A stretch of 64,000 nucleotides of DNA from Wandonia haliotis (GTDB lineage: Bacteria > Bacteroidota > Bacteroidia > Flavobacteriales_D > Crocinitomicaceae). The translations under genes were made by a program, and so were the position numbers. Of the stretch, positions 8,394 to 16,812 are shown in pieces. The notes below the pieces were generated by a model, which made no database searches, had not been told where the DNA came from, and worked only from the letters and a program-made list of their open reading frames with translations. The DNA lies in contig NZ_BAAAFH010000003.1 of assembly GCF_039523435.1 (NCBI RefSeq), forward strand, positions 372,001 to 436,000. The letters are read 5' to 3'. How positions within the stretch are numbered: position 1 is the first letter of the stretch; every line of letters starts with the position of its first letter.

Positions 8394-8951
8394 ATGTCCT
8401 ATTGTACCTATATAGAAACAATCCCCTCGGAAGAGCGCAAACTTCTTCACAAAGACTATCACGATAACCGATATGGATTTCCGATTGACGATGATGATGA
8501 GTTGTTCGGTAGGCTGGTGATGGAGATTAATCAGGCGGGGTTAAGTTGGGAAACGATCCTTCGTAAAGAAGTAGCATTCAGGAAAGCATACGATAATTTT
8601 AGTATTGAGAAGATAGCAGCCTATACGGAGGAAGACAGGAAGCGTCTTTTGACAGATGCCGGAATTATCAGGAATAAGTTAAAAGTAAATGCAGCTATTG
8701 AAAACGCAAAGGTGGTTTTAGCATTACAGGAGGAATTTGGTTCATTTAAAAAGTGGTTGGATCATCATCATCCGTTGTCAAAAGAAGAATGGGTACGCTT
8801 ATTCAAGAAACATTTTCGATTTACAGGAGGTGAGATCGTAGGAGAATTCCTGATGAGTTCGGGGTATCTCCACGGAGCACATGCAGAAGATTGTCCTGTT
8901 TACAAGGAAGTTCTACGGTACAAACCCCGATGGTTGGATAGAGAAAAATAA
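8394..8951 (+). CDS. tag: DNA-3-methyladenine glycosylase I
   Basis: 185 residues. The enzyme excises 3-methyladenine from alkylated DNA, starting base excision repair. Visible family features are the N-terminal Cys4 and YHDNRYG, QAGLSWETIL, DAGIIRNKLK, FRFTGGEI, and a C-terminal HAEDC, the Cys and His residues matching the zinc site of E. coli Tag. A TTG codon at 8376 would extend the protein by six residues, but the ATG at 8394 fits the family start. It stands alone, divergent from the aldo/keto reductase. Confidence 0.93.
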   Translation: MSYCTYIETIPSEERKLLHKDYHDNRYGFPIDDDDELFGRLVMEINQAGLSWETILRKEVAFRKAYDNFSIEKIAAYTEEDRKRLLTDAGIIRNKLKVNAAIENAKVVLALQEEFGSFKKWLDHHHPLSKEEWVRLFKKHFRFTGGEIVGEFLMSSGYLHGAHAEDCPVYKEVLRYKPRWLDREK

Positions 8952-9035
8952 CAATGTGTTATACAGGTCGGTTATTGATATTCTCAGATATAATTCGCAA
9001 ATTTCCGAATCTGTACAACTGGATAAAAACAAGAA

Positions 9036-10358
9036 ATGACGCAGCATAGAAAGAGGAACAAAGAACTGGGGCTGCCTGAACTGATTGCTATCGCATTAGG
9101 CGGAATGGTCGGGGGAGGGATCTTTACCATACTCGGAATTTCCGTTTCCATGATTGGAAACCTTACTCCCATAGCGATCATAATAGGCGGGCTGATTGCT
9201 GCCCTGGCGGCCTACAGTTATGTGAAGTTGGGTTTATATTACAAAGATGAGGGGGCGACCTATTCATTTTTTAAGAAGACCTATCCAGGATCGAAGTTTT
9301 CGGCGTCTATGATTGGCTGGTTCATTATATTCGGATACATCAGCACTCTGGCACTCTATGCCTACACATTTTCCTCTTATGCTATAAGTAGTACGGATTT
9401 TGCAGACAATGTGCTGCTGAGAAAACTCATAGCCGTTGGAGTAGTAGGTCTTTTCACTGCGATTAATGTCTGGAGTGTAAACGGAATGGGGAAGATAGAA
9501 GATATAATGGTGTACACCAAACTGGTGCTGCTGGTTATCATTTCAGTAGTCTTGATGCAGCATGGAAATACGGACTTCCCGACTTTTATAGACAACCTTG
9601 TTACCGATGCAGAAAATTCAAATTTCTTTTCAATCCTCATCGTGGCTTCTATCACATTTGTAGCATACGAAGGGTTTCAGTTGGTGATAAATGCGGTGAA
9701 TGAGATGACAAACCCGGAGAAGAATATTCCACGGGCAATCTATTCCGCCATTACTCTGGCCATCCTGATCTATGTAGTTATTTCTCTGGGTGCAATTTTT
9801 GCTATCCCTACGGAAAACATCATTAAAAACCAGGAGTATGCTTTAGCAGCCGGTGCCGGAGAGGCAATCGGATCGTTGGGAACAAACATTGTTATCCTGG
9901 GAGCAATTTTAGCGACCAGTAGCGCGATAAGCGGGACAGTGTTCGGTTCTTCTCGCCAAATGGCAGTGGTAGCTAAAGACGGTTATTTTCCGAAAGGGTT
10001 AGCTATTCGGAAAAACAACATTCCCAGAAACGCAATACTTTGTATGGCAGCCTGTGCCAGTCTGTTGATTCTTGCCGGAGGGCTGGAGTTGATTCTCGAA
10101 TTCGGAAGTATCACGTTTTTACTGGTTTCATTATTAATGGCTGTAGCAAACCATAAGATCAGGGCGCAGACAAACTCTTCTACATTGTTAACCACTTTAG
10201 CAATTATCGGACTTACGATCGGGGGAGGGCTGATTTTGTATTATGAACTGACTACGAAATGGGGAGAGATGGTCTCTATACTTGTATTGTACGCAATCCT
10301 ATCTGTCGGAGCGTTGATTTTTGCAAAGCGCAAAGAAAAGCGGGAGGTAGCTGAGTAG
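9036..10358 (+). CDS. APC-superfamily amino acid permease
   Basis: 440 residues, about 12 transmembrane helices. The first helix carries the unwound APC motif IALGGMVGGGIFTILG (residues 17-32), and ATYSFFKKTYPG and VAYEGFQLVINAVNEMTNPEKNIPR-type segments follow, the latter typical of amino acid/polyamine permeases. It should import or exchange an amino acid across the inner membrane. Substrate not identifiable. Ends 13 bp from convergent hemD. Confidence 0.88.
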   Translation: MTQHRKRNKELGLPELIAIALGGMVGGGIFTILGISVSMIGNLTPIAIIIGGLIAALAAYSYVKLGLYYKDEGATYSFFKKTYPGSKFSASMIGWFIIFGYISTLALYAYTFSSYAISSTDFADNVLLRKLIAVGVVGLFTAINVWSVNGMGKIEDIMVYTKLVLLVIISVVLMQHGNTDFPTFIDNLVTDAENSNFFSILIVASITFVAYEGFQLVINAVNEMTNPEKNIPRAIYSAITLAILIYVVISLGAIFAIPTENIIKNQEYALAAGAGEAIGSLGTNIVILGAILATSSAISGTVFGSSRQMAVVAKDGYFPKGLAIRKNNIPRNAILCMAACASLLILAGGLELILEFGSITFLLVSLLMAVANHKIRAQTNSSTLLTTLAIIGLTIGGGLILYYELTTKWGEMVSILVLYAILSVGALIFAKRKEKREVAE

Positions 10359-10371
10359 ATTGAATAAACGA

Positions 10372-11034
10372 TCAGTGCAGAAGCGGCGTAATAAACCGGA
10401 TTATTTCTTCTTCCGAAATTCCGGAGAGAACCCGAGAGCTATACCCGCATTCTGAAATGTAGTTTTGCGTTGTACTGCCGAATGCCAATAGAATCTGTTG
10501 ATTAGTAATAGCGTTGGTTTTCAGGAACGAACGGAAATTAGAAGGACTCGAAAAAATCAGCAGATCGGGAACCGGAAGTATCTCACGAGGGAACGCTACT
10601 GTTTCATAAACAACAAGATCCGTATATTGATGACTACTAAGGGCTTGTTGCATGGTACGATTGGAAACAGAGGATTGTGGAAATAAAACGGTTTTTGAAC
10701 CAACCCAGTTTTTAAAATCCAGAGCAATTTTTTCCGGTTGAGTGGGGGTGCTTCCGGTGAAATCAACAGTAATACCCCGTTCCTGTAAAGCTTTGGAAGT
10801 ATTTTCCCCGACGGTAGCTATCTGTTGTCCGGGAAGAATAGCGGCCTGTTCCAAATAAAATGAAACGGATCGGGGGGAAGTAAAAAACAGGACATCAGTT
10901 GTAGGAATATCAGTCGCAATAACCGGTTTGAAACCGATCAGAGGAAGAGCAATCAGCTGTAGATTATGCTGTTGACAAAATGCTGCTAATTCTCCTTCCT
11001 CTTCAACCTTTCGACTGATAAAAAGCGTTTTCAT
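10372..11034 (-). CDS. hemD: Uroporphyrinogen-III synthase
   Basis: 220 residues, the size of HemD. The enzyme closes hydroxymethylbilane to uroporphyrinogen III with inversion of ring D. HemD sequences diverge strongly, but LFFTSPRSVSFYL, TVGENTSKALQERG, and LLIFSSPSNFRSFL followed by LAFGSTTQNYI match the conserved two-lobed pattern. Third gene of hemA-hemC-hemD, starting 7 bp after hemC, which supports the call. Confidence 0.88.
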   Translation of the reverse strand: MKTLFISRKVEEEGELAAFCQQHNLQLIALPLIGFKPVIATDIPTTDVLFFTSPRSVSFYLEQAAILPGQQIATVGENTSKALQERGITVDFTGSTPTQPEKIALDFKNWVGSKTVLFPQSSVSNRTMQQALSSHQYTDLVVYETVAFPREILPVPDLLIFSSPSNFRSFLKTNAITNQQILLAFGSTTQNYISECGYSSRVLSGISEEEIIRFITPLLH

Positions 11035-11041
11035 ACGATTG

Positions 11042-11932
11042 TCAGTCCTGTTCTTCCTGTAAGTCCTGAACGATGATGTCTACAATTCCCTCAAGGTCAT
11101 CTACTTCGTACTCTTCCCAGATAGCTCCTTCTTCCCAGTTGGTACTGAAAGAAACAAAAACATGATGGTCATCCGGGCAATAGACTCCCAGCGGAAGTTG
11201 ACATCCTCCGTCTAACTTATTCAGTACTCCGCGCTCTACGGCGATACGGCGACGAACTTCAGGGGTATCCAGTTGGCGAAGAATTTCTGCAAGATCAGTA
11301 TCCGTTTCACGAATCTGAAGTCCGAGTACACCCTGCGCAGGAGCGGGGATAAATTCACGGGGATTGAGATCCACGACAGCGAATTCCGAGAGATCAATAT
11401 TCAGGCGGGAAACTCCGGCTTTGGCAAGAAGGATTGCGTCATAATTTCCATCGCGTAACTTTTGAATCCGTGTAGGGACATTTCCTCTCAGGTCTTTAAT
11501 CTCAATATCCGGACGAAAACGCATCATTTGTGATTTTCTTCTGGCAGAAGAGGTTCCGGTAATTGCTTCTTGCTTCAACAGGAAGGTCTCATTGGCATCA
11601 ACTGCTTCCTTACGGATGAGCAATAAGTCGGCGGGATCTTCGCGTTCGGAAACGGCGGCAATTACCAATCCTTCAGGAGGATTGGTTTCCAGGTCCTTAT
11701 GAGAATGAACCGCCAGGTCAATTGATTTTTCAAGCAACGCTGCTTCAATCTCCTTGGTAAAAAAACCTTTACCTTCCATCTTATCAAAACTGAGGTGCTG
11801 GATAATATCTCCTTGTGTTTTGATAATTTTGATTTCCACTTCACACCCGATGTTTTCGAGCTGTGATTTTACATGATGAGCCTGCCAGAGTGCAAGATCG
11901 CTTCCTCTGGAACCAATGATAATTTTTCTCAT
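11042..11932 (-). CDS. hemC: Hydroxymethylbilane synthase (porphobilinogen deaminase)
   Basis: 296 residues. It polymerises four porphobilinogen units into hydroxymethylbilane in the cytoplasm. Features seen: IGSRGSDLALWQAH at the start, KGFFTKEIE, AVHSHKDLE (catalytic Asp80), GTSSARRKSQ, and DGGCQLPLG, whose Cys244 is the dipyrromethane cofactor attachment site. Slightly short C-terminal domain compared with the usual ~310. Lies 16 bp after hemA. Confidence 0.96.
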   Translation of the reverse strand: MRKIIIGSRGSDLALWQAHHVKSQLENIGCEVEIKIIKTQGDIIQHLSFDKMEGKGFFTKEIEAALLEKSIDLAVHSHKDLETNPPEGLVIAAVSEREDPADLLLIRKEAVDANETFLLKQEAITGTSSARRKSQMMRFRPDIEIKDLRGNVPTRIQKLRDGNYDAILLAKAGVSRLNIDLSEFAVVDLNPREFIPAPAQGVLGLQIRETDTDLAEILRQLDTPEVRRRIAVERGVLNKLDGGCQLPLGVYCPDDHHVFVSFSTNWEEGAIWEEYEVDDLEGIVDIIVQDLQEEQD

Positions 11933-11948
11933 AGTCTGCTTGTTTTTA

Positions 11949-13169
11949 TCAGGATTTGACCAGAATTTCTTTCGCCATTTTCATAGGAACACTGATGTAT
12001 TTTTTTTCGATAAAGTCCAACATCTTTTCCAGTGTTTCCCGGGCAGAATCATCCAGATTGTCCATATCCTGTGCAAAAACGGCTTTTGCCGTTTGTTTGA
12101 TATCTTTTATTTTTTGCGGAACATCGCGCATCGCTATTTCCACCTGACGTTGTTTGTACATCATGCGGAAAGTGTCCATTTCTTTCAGTAGAATTTCCTC
12201 TACATGTCTGATTTCCTTGGCGCGTTCTTTCAAATTTGCCTCACTAATTACCTTCAGGTAGTCTACGGAAATATGCTTTACAGCAAACCGGTCTGCGATT
12301 TGAGGGTCCAAATCATAAGGAATAGCAAGATCGATTACCGTTTTACGGGTAGTATCTCCCTGGAGGAGGTTACCGTATATATCCGGAGTAATAATATGTC
12401 CTTCAGCGCCTGTACAGGTAATGATTACATCAAACCCGTTTGCGTATTCCGGAAGATCTGTCAGCGGGAAAGCTTTTCCTTTCAGTTCACCTGCCAGTGT
12501 TTGTGCTTTGGAAAGCGTACGGTTGAACACCACAAAGTTCGTAAAGCCATGCTTCTTCAGAAAGCGGCTCATATTCGTGTTGGTTGCTCCGGCTCCGATG
12601 ACCAGAAAGCGGGCGGTAAGCGGAATATTCATCTCTTTTAACCTGTGATAGGCAAGAGAAACAACCGATACGGGTTTGGTAGAAATGGAAGTATTGGTAT
12701 AGACCTTTTTAGCGGTCTCAATAGTATGACGCATTAACAGACGGATAAAATCTCCTGTTAGTCCCATACGTTTGCAGGACTCAAATGAGGAACGCACCTG
12801 CGTGATAATTTCACGTTCTCCGATAACCATAGAGTCAATGGAGGACGCCACGCGTAAAATATGTTCAACAGCAGACTCTCCTTCGAAGACCTCAGCTGCC
12901 TTTACAAAGCCGGCGCGTGTGCTTTCTTCCATATCCGGATAAAGATCGAAGAAAAAACGCTCCAGAAAATCCGGAGTACATTCACCAGCGGAAACCAACA
13001 TGAATTCTACACGGTTACAGGTAGATAAGAAAAGGAGTTCATCTAATTGAAGCATCGATTTCACCTGACGAAGTCGCAATTCCTGCGCGTCCGGTTCAAT
13101 ATGCAGCTTTCCGATATCTGCTACTTCAAGGTTTTTGTGCGTAAATGCTATAACTTTAAAGTCTTTCAA
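11949..13169 (-). CDS. hemA: Glutamyl-tRNA reductase
   Basis: 406 residues from a TTG at 13169. It reduces the glutamate on tRNA-Glu to glutamate-1-semialdehyde with NADPH, the first committed step of C5-route tetrapyrrole synthesis. LSTCNRVEFML carries the catalytic Cys51, GEREIITQV and the NADPH-binding VIGAGATNTNMSRFL follow, and the C-terminal helices form the dimerisation domain. An ATG at 13226 would give 19 extra residues; the TTG is preferred because family members begin KDFKVIAFTHKNL and it puts the catalytic Cys at its usual position (50 in E. coli). First gene of the hem operon. Confidence 0.95.
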   Translation of the reverse strand: MKDFKVIAFTHKNLEVADIGKLHIEPDAQELRLRQVKSMLQLDELLFLSTCNRVEFMLVSAGECTPDFLERFFFDLYPDMEESTRAGFVKAAEVFEGESAVEHILRVASSIDSMVIGEREIITQVRSSFESCKRMGLTGDFIRLLMRHTIETAKKVYTNTSISTKPVSVVSLAYHRLKEMNIPLTARFLVIGAGATNTNMSRFLKKHGFTNFVVFNRTLSKAQTLAGELKGKAFPLTDLPEYANGFDVIITCTGAEGHIITPDIYGNLLQGDTTRKTVIDLAIPYDLDPQIADRFAVKHISVDYLKVISEANLKERAKEIRHVEEILLKEMDTFRMMYKQRQVEIAMRDVPQKIKDIKQTAKAVFAQDMDNLDDSARETLEKMLDFIEKKYISVPMKMAKEILVKS

Positions 13170-13359
13170 TGCTCTTTTCTTTGTACCGCAAAAATGGTAT
13201 AGAAAGGTTAAACCTTTGTCATACATTTGTCAGTTTTTTGCAATTTAAATTGATTTTAAATAAGAGGCTGCCAGTCTGCGTAAACACTACGATTGTGAAA
13301 AAATCGGAAAGGAAATCCCGAAGAAAAAACAGAATAGATAGGAAGTGGTAAAAGAGGAA

Positions 13360-13388
13360 TAAAAAATCCCGGATGAGAATCCGGGATT
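13360..13388 (-). terminator. Intrinsic terminator of the small acidic gene
   Basis: Perfect 10-bp stem AATCCCGGAT (13365-13374) with ATCCGGGATT (13379-13388) and a GAGA loop; on the minus strand it runs into TTTTTT. Confidence 0.85.
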
Positions 13389-13397
13389 ATGCACTGA

Positions 13398-13757
13398 TTA
13401 ATATAAAGCTTCTTTCAGAGCCGTTCGGTAATCTTTGATTTCTTCACGGTTGATTTTGTGTTCATAATCCTTCAGAAGATTCAGGAAATAGATAAGGTTT
13501 TCATTATCTTCAATCTCCAACGGATATTCACCGCCGTCTTCATCTTCTTCGTATTGCGCTTCAACGTCATACGCGTTGTTTTCTTCAAGGTACTCGTATG
13601 TCAGACGAATAGACTTCGTTACCAAAGGATCTTCTTCCTGAAGCGCATATTCGCGAAGCTTTTTCAACTTCGGTACAAGTGCTTCGACGTCAATTCCGTC
13701 TTTCTCAACAATGGCAATGAGTTCGTCTATTAATTTATTAGCTGCTGCAATTTTCAT
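13398..13757 (-). CDS. Small acidic conserved protein, unrecognised
   Basis: 119 residues from the ATG at 13757. Largely helical and very acidic, with a run of Asp/Glu in the middle (EEDEDGGEY) and no signal peptide or membrane segment, so probably a soluble cytoplasmic protein. I do not recognise a domain. It is a single-gene unit, with its own promoter (13775-13804) and its own terminator. The promoter rules out a longer start at 13775. Confidence 0.7.
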   Translation of the reverse strand: MKIAAANKLIDELIAIVEKDGIDVEALVPKLKKLREYALQEEDPLVTKSIRLTYEYLEENNAYDVEAQYEEDEDGGEYPLEIEDNENLIYFLNLLKDYEHKINREEIKDYRTALKEALY

Positions 13758-13774
13758 GCTTAATGATTTTGTCA

Positions 13775-13804
13775 CAAAAATAGAAAGAACATTAGTTTGC
13801 CGAA
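13775..13804 (-). promoter_or_regulatory. Promoter of the small acidic gene
   Basis: On the minus strand: TTC, a 19-base spacer, TATTTTTG (13775-13782). The -7 element is exact and the -33 differs from TTG by one base. Confidence 0.6.
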
Positions 13805-13910
13805 AAAAACAACCTATTATTTTTCAGAAATATTCATTTTTTCTTTATCTGTCGGTAAAATGCATCCGGCTGATTTTTATCAGAAAAGAGGAATACTAAA
13901 ATTGTATTAC

Positions 13911-13918
13911 TATTTTTG
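13911..13918 (+). promoter_or_regulatory. -7 element before the LysE-type gene
   Basis: TATTTTTG matches TAnnTTTG, 17 bases before the TTG start at 13936. No TTG -33 box is seen at the standard spacing. Confidence 0.4.
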
Positions 13919-13935
13919 CTCAAAAAGCAAATATT

Positions 13936-14568
13936 TTGGGAGTAGTAATATTAAAAGGAATAATGACCGGTCTGGTTTTGAGTTTTATGCTCGGTCCGGC
14001 GTTCTTTTTACTCCTCGAAACAAGTTTGAAAAAAGGAATCCGTGCTGCCGCGGCCTTAGATTTGGGAGTTTTGGTTTCCGATTTGATCTACATCGGGCTT
14101 GCTTACTTTTTTTATAATGAGGTCAGTTCTTTGACCGAAAGCGAAAACCAGGGATGGTTACAGATTTTCGGAGGAGTTATTCTCATCATTTATGGGGTAA
14201 TAACGGCCATGAAGAGGACAAAGGGAGATATCAAAGCTGACTTTGTACAGAAAGTGCACAACCCGAGAGATTACTGGGTGCTATTCCTCAAAGGGTTTTT
14301 CCTGAACATTGTCAACCCGATGGTCATTTTTTACTGGTTTGGTGTAATAACCATAGCGGCCGCAAAAATTGAAGACGGAGACACGTACATCGTACTTTTT
14401 ATCTCAACGATTTTGTTTACGTTTTTCTCTATTGACCTGCTCAAAATCATAGGCGCAAAGAAATTAAGAGGATTTATTACACCTTATCTGCTCAAGCGAC
14501 TTAACCTGTTTACAGGGTTTATCCTGATTATCTTCGGTCTGGTGTTAATTATTCGTGGACTGTTGTAA
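13936..14568 (+). CDS. LysE/RhtB-family transporter
   Basis: 210 residues, about six transmembrane helices, matching LysE-type exporters (SFMLGPAFFLLLETSLKKG near the start, then GGVILIIYGVITAMK and GFFLNIVNPMVIFYWFG). The family exports amino acids or related small molecules from the cytoplasm; the substrate is not identifiable. The TTG at 13936 keeps the full first helix; the next ATG, at 13963, would remove nine residues. Head-to-head with the small acidic gene. Confidence 0.83.
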   Translation: MGVVILKGIMTGLVLSFMLGPAFFLLLETSLKKGIRAAAALDLGVLVSDLIYIGLAYFFYNEVSSLTESENQGWLQIFGGVILIIYGVITAMKRTKGDIKADFVQKVHNPRDYWVLFLKGFFLNIVNPMVIFYWFGVITIAAAKIEDGDTYIVLFISTILFTFFSIDLLKIIGAKKLRGFITPYLLKRLNLFTGFILIIFGLVLIIRGLL

Positions 14569-14590
14569 CCGATTCCCTTTTTATCGTTAT

Positions 14591-14598
14591 TATCTTTG
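14591..14598 (+). promoter_or_regulatory. -7 element before the MORN-repeat gene
   Basis: TATCTTTG, an exact TAnnTTTG, 18 bases before the ATG. The nearest TTG lies 25 bases upstream (14563-14565), longer than the usual spacer. Confidence 0.45.
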
Positions 14599-14616
14599 TA
14601 GAAACTTTATAGAATT

Positions 14617-16311
14617 ATGCGTACGCTTTTCATAGCTTTTTCTCTTTTTATTTCTTATTTCTCTTTTGCTCAGGAAGTTCGTAAAGAGAACCTTTCAAAA
14701 CCGGTTCGGTCGTATTGGGACTTTAACAAAATACAGATCCAGAGTAAAGGGTATTACTATGTAGACGAGCTGGGAGAAACAGGGCTGAAACATGGTAACT
14801 GGACGTATTACAACAAAGCAGGTAACGTTGAAGAGGAACAAAATTATTACAAAGGAAAATTGCACGGAGCAGTTAAATTGTTCTATACCGAAGACCAGCT
14901 AAAGCAGGAAGGGTATTTTAAACTCGACAAACAGGATAGCGTATACCGGGAATGGTATGAAAACGGCAACCTGAAAGAGGAGGGATACTATACCAATGAC
15001 TATCCTTCGGGAAAATGGAGTTATTATTACCCTGAAGGGAATCTAATGATGGAGGAAGAGATTGTCGATAGTACCAATTTCCTGGTTTCATTTTATCTGC
15101 CGGATTCCACGCAAACGGCTAAAGACGGAACAGGAGAGACGCGAATTTACTATTCGCTTGGTAAAATAAAAGAGCGGTATTCCTATAAAGACGGGTTAAA
15201 AGACGGTGCTTTTGAAGAATACCACCTGCTCGGACACAAAGAAGTGGAAGGGTATTACAAAGCAGGAGAAAAAGACGGAAGCTGGAAACACCGATTCTAT
15301 ACGGGATCTTTGGAAAAAGAGGTGAGTTACAAATCAGGATTGCTGGACGGACCCTATACCTTATACTATGATAACGGAAAGGTAAAAACGGAAGGAGAAT
15401 ATGAGCAGGGGAAGAAAACAGGAACGTGGACATGGTATACAAACAGAGGAACGGTTGATATGACCGGGACATTTGAAAATGATCAGCAACACGGTGAATG
15501 GCGATACAATTATCCGACTGGAGAGTTATCGTATATTGCGAATTATCAGGAAGGTTTAATGCATGGTGAATGGAAGTATTTCTATAAAGATGGTTCCAAA
15601 TTCAAAACGGGAACCTACCAAAACGACCAGAAAGACGGAACCTGGCGAACCTGGTACGAAAATGGTCAGCTGCTTATGGAAGGAGACTACGTTGCCGGAA
15701 AGGAACAGGGCGAATGGCGGAACTATTGGGATGACGGGAAGATCAAAAATATCGGAAATTTTAAAGACGGGGAACTAAACGGTGTCTGGGAATCGTATTA
15801 CCCGAACGGAAAACCGAATATTATCGGGACCTATAAAGACGGGTATAAATCAGGAGAATGGATAGATTATTTTGAAAACGGAAAACCAAAAGACATTGGT
15901 AATTATAAAGTTACTTCCCGTAAGTCAAAAGTGAATAAAGGGCGTATGATTTATGAGAGTGTCCGTCATGGAAAATGGCAGTCTTTTTCGTCAAAGGATT
16001 ACCAGCTGACAGAGGAAGGTGAGTACAAAAACGGTGAAAAAACCGGACAATGGATTGCCTACCACAAAGGAGGAAGAGTTCCGGCAGTTATTTCTGAATA
16101 CAAAGACGGGAAACTGGATGGAACGATGAGTGAATATGCCTGGAGAGGAAAAGCTCCGATCAGTGAAACGGAATACAAAAATGGGTTGAAACACGGTAAA
16201 ATGATCGTGTACGACAAAAGAGGACGTAAAGTGCTCGAAAAGAAATTTGAGTACGGAATGGAAGTGATAGAGAACAAGCAGCAGCAACCGGGTTATTTTT
16301 CTCCGAAGTAG
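14617..16311 (+). CDS. Secreted MORN-repeat protein
   Basis: 564 residues. A signal peptide (residues 1-19, ending SYFSFAQ) is followed by more than a dozen MORN_2-type repeats of about 23 residues, with the recurring pattern G-x-W-x-x-Y-Y-x-x-G plus E-G-x-Y-x-x-G (examples: HGEWKYFYKDGSKFKTGTY, SGEWIDYFENGKPKDIGNY). Such proteins are annotated as YwqK-type antitoxins by similarity, but no partner toxin lies nearby and the export signal argues against that role. They form extended beta-hairpin rods; surface or periplasmic localisation is inferred. Function unknown. Confidence 0.85.
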   Translation: MRTLFIAFSLFISYFSFAQEVRKENLSKPVRSYWDFNKIQIQSKGYYYVDELGETGLKHGNWTYYNKAGNVEEEQNYYKGKLHGAVKLFYTEDQLKQEGYFKLDKQDSVYREWYENGNLKEEGYYTNDYPSGKWSYYYPEGNLMMEEEIVDSTNFLVSFYLPDSTQTAKDGTGETRIYYSLGKIKERYSYKDGLKDGAFEEYHLLGHKEVEGYYKAGEKDGSWKHRFYTGSLEKEVSYKSGLLDGPYTLYYDNGKVKTEGEYEQGKKTGTWTWYTNRGTVDMTGTFENDQQHGEWRYNYPTGELSYIANYQEGLMHGEWKYFYKDGSKFKTGTYQNDQKDGTWRTWYENGQLLMEGDYVAGKEQGEWRNYWDDGKIKNIGNFKDGELNGVWESYYPNGKPNIIGTYKDGYKSGEWIDYFENGKPKDIGNYKVTSRKSKVNKGRMIYESVRHGKWQSFSSKDYQLTEEGEYKNGEKTGQWIAYHKGGRVPAVISEYKDGKLDGTMSEYAWRGKAPISETEYKNGLKHGKMIVYDKRGRKVLEKKFEYGMEVIENKQQQPGYFSPK

Positions 16312-16317
16312 TTTTTC

Positions 16318-16617
16318 TTAATCAGTTACTGTTCTTTTATTACCACAAGCAGCGCATATTTTAGCTTTTGGTGTCCTGTATGGTTTTCCACAGTCAGTGC
16401 CATACATTCCTATGGCGTGATGCATAATGGCATTGGGTTCAGTTTCTCCAAATCCGGTTATATCATTATAATAATCCAATAACTCCTTGAAACGCTCCTG
16501 AGTGTCCTTTGTTAAAACTTTAAAACCTTTTGCATAAAGTTGAGAAGCGATAGCGTACTCTTCCTTATCAAGCATAGGAACATCCATTTTGCATCTCCAA
16601 CAATATTTGTACTCCAT
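16318..16617 (-). CDS. Small zinc-ribbon-like protein, unrecognised
   Basis: 99 residues with CWRC at 6-9 and CAAC at 88-91, a spacing that lets the two ends meet on one zinc ion around a helical middle (residues 18-55). No signal peptide. I cannot assign a family. It starts the AT-rich accessory patch and is separated from the next gene by 195 bases holding imperfect inverted repeats. Confidence 0.6.
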   Translation of the reverse strand: MEYKYCWRCKMDVPMLDKEEYAIASQLYAKGFKVLTKDTQERFKELLDYYNDITGFGETEPNAIMHHAIGMYGTDCGKPYRTPKAKICAACGNKRTVTD

Positions 16618-16682
16618 TACTCTCCTATTTTCGTTACAATCTCTAGCATTGTTTAATGAACAAATTTCAAATGTACTACAAC

Positions 16683-16734
16683 GGTCGAGTATAAGCGTAG
16701 TTAGGGATTAGAAGCACTTCACCGTATTTCGACC
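16683..16734. repeat. Imperfect dyad between accessory genes
   Basis: Outer arms GGTCGA (16683-16688) and TCGACC (16729-16734) enclose an inner GAAG/CTTC hairpin (16711-16720). The element lies in the non-coding gap between two accessory genes, like the larger palindrome at 18164-18239, and may belong to the same kind of spacer. It is AT-rich and only partly paired, so the evidence is modest. Confidence 0.35.
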
Positions 16735-16812
16735 TATGTGCTTTTTATCTTTATTTGCCTTAAATCCAGTACCAAACTCGCATTACGTATAGCCATTGTG
16801 TACCATACGTTT

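Noticed and set aside
8261..8467. A gene in the gap between the aldo/keto reductase and tag
   Set aside because: The frame overlaps the tag start on the same strand in another frame, has no family resemblance and no promoter or terminator of its own.
13222..13229. Plus-strand promoter with TACATTTG
   Set aside because: The -7 motif is exact, but there is no TTG at the right distance and no plus-strand gene follows for 700 bases.
14617..16311. Antitoxin of a toxin-antitoxin pair (YwqK-type label)
   Set aside because: The protein has an export signal and no small toxin-like gene adjoins it, so the label by repeat similarity is not supported.
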